64,000 bases of DNA from Cladochytrium replicatum. Taxonomy: Eukaryota > Chytridiomycota > Chytridiomycetes > Cladochytriales > Cladochytriaceae. The stretch lies in contig JAHLKD010000050.1 of NCBI GenBank assembly GCA_025526935.1, positions 124,001-188,000 of the forward strand, written 5' to 3'. The notes under the pieces were generated by a model. It worked only from the letters and a program-made list of their open reading frames with translations. It did no database searches and was not told the DNA's origin. The translations under genes were made by a program, and so were the position numbers. Of the stretch, positions 60,547 through 64,000 are shown piece after piece; the stretch's first letter is position 1; each line of letters starts with the position of its first letter.

Positions 60547-61371
60547 ATGAACTTTATGAATGCGATCTTCGAACTTGCGAAGATGAAACCATTCGAGAAG
60601 TCGGCTCCGACGGACCAGCGAGATCTCTCCAAATTTATGGTCGATGTCAGAGCTTGTCTTGAAGCCGATCCTTCACTCGCAGACTACGGTTCCGGATTAT
60701 GCACCATATCCTACCAACTATCTTTACTGCTGCACTTAAGGAATACAGAGATTCCGATGCTGGGCGGCTGGAACTCATGGAGGGATCAGGATATTCTGCT
60801 GGGCACCTTCGGAAGTTTCGTGAATTGTTTCTCAACAAGGACAAAGTGCCTAGTTTGGCCGCACCATTAGCGGAAGGGATCAATGACGCTAAGAAGAAAT
60901 TTAATGATCATGAATCTGATGACTGATGACGGAGATAGCGAGATTGAAAATCCGAGGCTCAGAAGCTCGAGCTTCGAGAAATACTTGAATCCGACAGCGA
61001 AGAGCACAAAAACAGTGATGAAGATGCACACATTGGCGGAGACATGGATTCAGTGATCGATGAAGGTGATGAGAACGCTAGTGATGACGAAGCAAACGAC
61101 AGCGAAACCGAAAGTCTGAACATAGACAGCGAGGATGAGAGTGAACATATTCAACCGAGATAGCGACGAGAGCGAGCTTGTGAATCGAGATACCGAGGAT
61201 GAAAGCGAACTCATAAACCGGGACAGCGAAGACGAAGCTGACGACTCAGAAGATTATGGGAGAGTGGCATTCGAGGACCTGTCCTCTAATGAAGATGAAC
61301 CGAGTTCGAAACATAGGGATCCGAAAACAAAAGTGCAAGATCCGAGAATAATCTTAGAAGGAAGTGGATGA
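60547..61371 (+). pseudogene. Acidic protein locus, frame changes several times
   Basis: Starts MNFMNAIFELAKMKPFEKSA and continues DLSKFMVDVRACLEADPSLA. Near 60,690 the coding-like frame moves to HHILPTIFTAALKEYRDSDA, HLRKFRELFLNKDKVPSLAA and ends HESDD. Further frames give DGDSEIENP, REILESDSEEHKNSDEDAHI, DEANDSETESLNIDSEDESE and, from 61,135, SELVNRDTEDESELINRDSE through to a stop at 61,371. Acidic Ser/Asp/Glu coding is kept across at least four frame changes without splice signals. No family recognised. Confidence 0.45.
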
Positions 61372-61595
61372 TGTGTCCTGAAGGTCATTGAAGCCAGCAA
61401 TACTACTATGCAAAATGTTGCATGTTGGTTCCGCACCTGTAAACCATGCTTCACGGAAACGAAATGCCAGTCAATTCAACATAGCGCTCAAAGAGGATCG
61501 CATGTCGATTGTCTTAGTTTTAATGTTCGCGCACAATTTTCATGAAAATGGAAGCTGGGGTTCCACACCCAGTTTCCCACGTGATCCACTGGATC

Positions 61596-64000
<2,405 letters not shown>

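Overview
The window looks like nuclear DNA of a flagellated (zoosporic) fungus, most likely a chytrid-type lineage. Genes are broken by many 45-70 bp GT-AG introns. There is a fungal type I fatty acid synthase and a fungal PMT family O-mannosyltransferase, together with flagellar axoneme genes (DRC1, CFAP97) that non-flagellated fungi lack. I joined exons by reading frame, splice sites and family conservation; none of this is transcript-confirmed.

Layout. 1-9.4 kb: the last ~3,030 codons of a single-chain fatty acid synthase in which the beta and alpha subunits are fused. 9.7-24 kb: a repeat-rich island with decayed copia- and gypsy-type gag fragments and a 6.6 kb hAT-like DNA transposon (11,950-18,562). 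That element carries a broken transposase, a second broken ORF of unknown function, and arrays of a ~97 bp repeat. A second, more decayed transposase copy abuts it. 24.3-34.2 kb: a gene block of COX20, GID7/WDR26, a ~1,107-aa multi-pass membrane protein with TIR-like segments, 3-hydroxyisobutyrate dehydrogenase (two apparent frameshifts), and an unknown gene cut off at a LINE. 34.2-45.6 kb: two degenerate LINE elements. The second is split by a 2,958 bp hAT-like derivative (39,095-42,052) with a perfect 8-bp target duplication and an intact 595-codon ORF but no transposase. A LINE-like relic and a gypsy gag fragment follow. 45.7-64 kb: PMT2, RVB2, an NIFK/NOP15-type RRM protein, an unknown 286-aa protein, a decayed or error-ridden stretch, CFAP97, an acidic frame-shifting locus, and the 5' part of DRC1.

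The most interesting structure is the hAT-like family. Two loci share terminal repeats and an accessory protein unrelated to any transposase I recognise. One locus also has a transposase; the other has lost it but keeps the accessory ORF open and has clean insertion footprints. The membrane protein with TIR-like cytosolic segments is the most interesting host gene.
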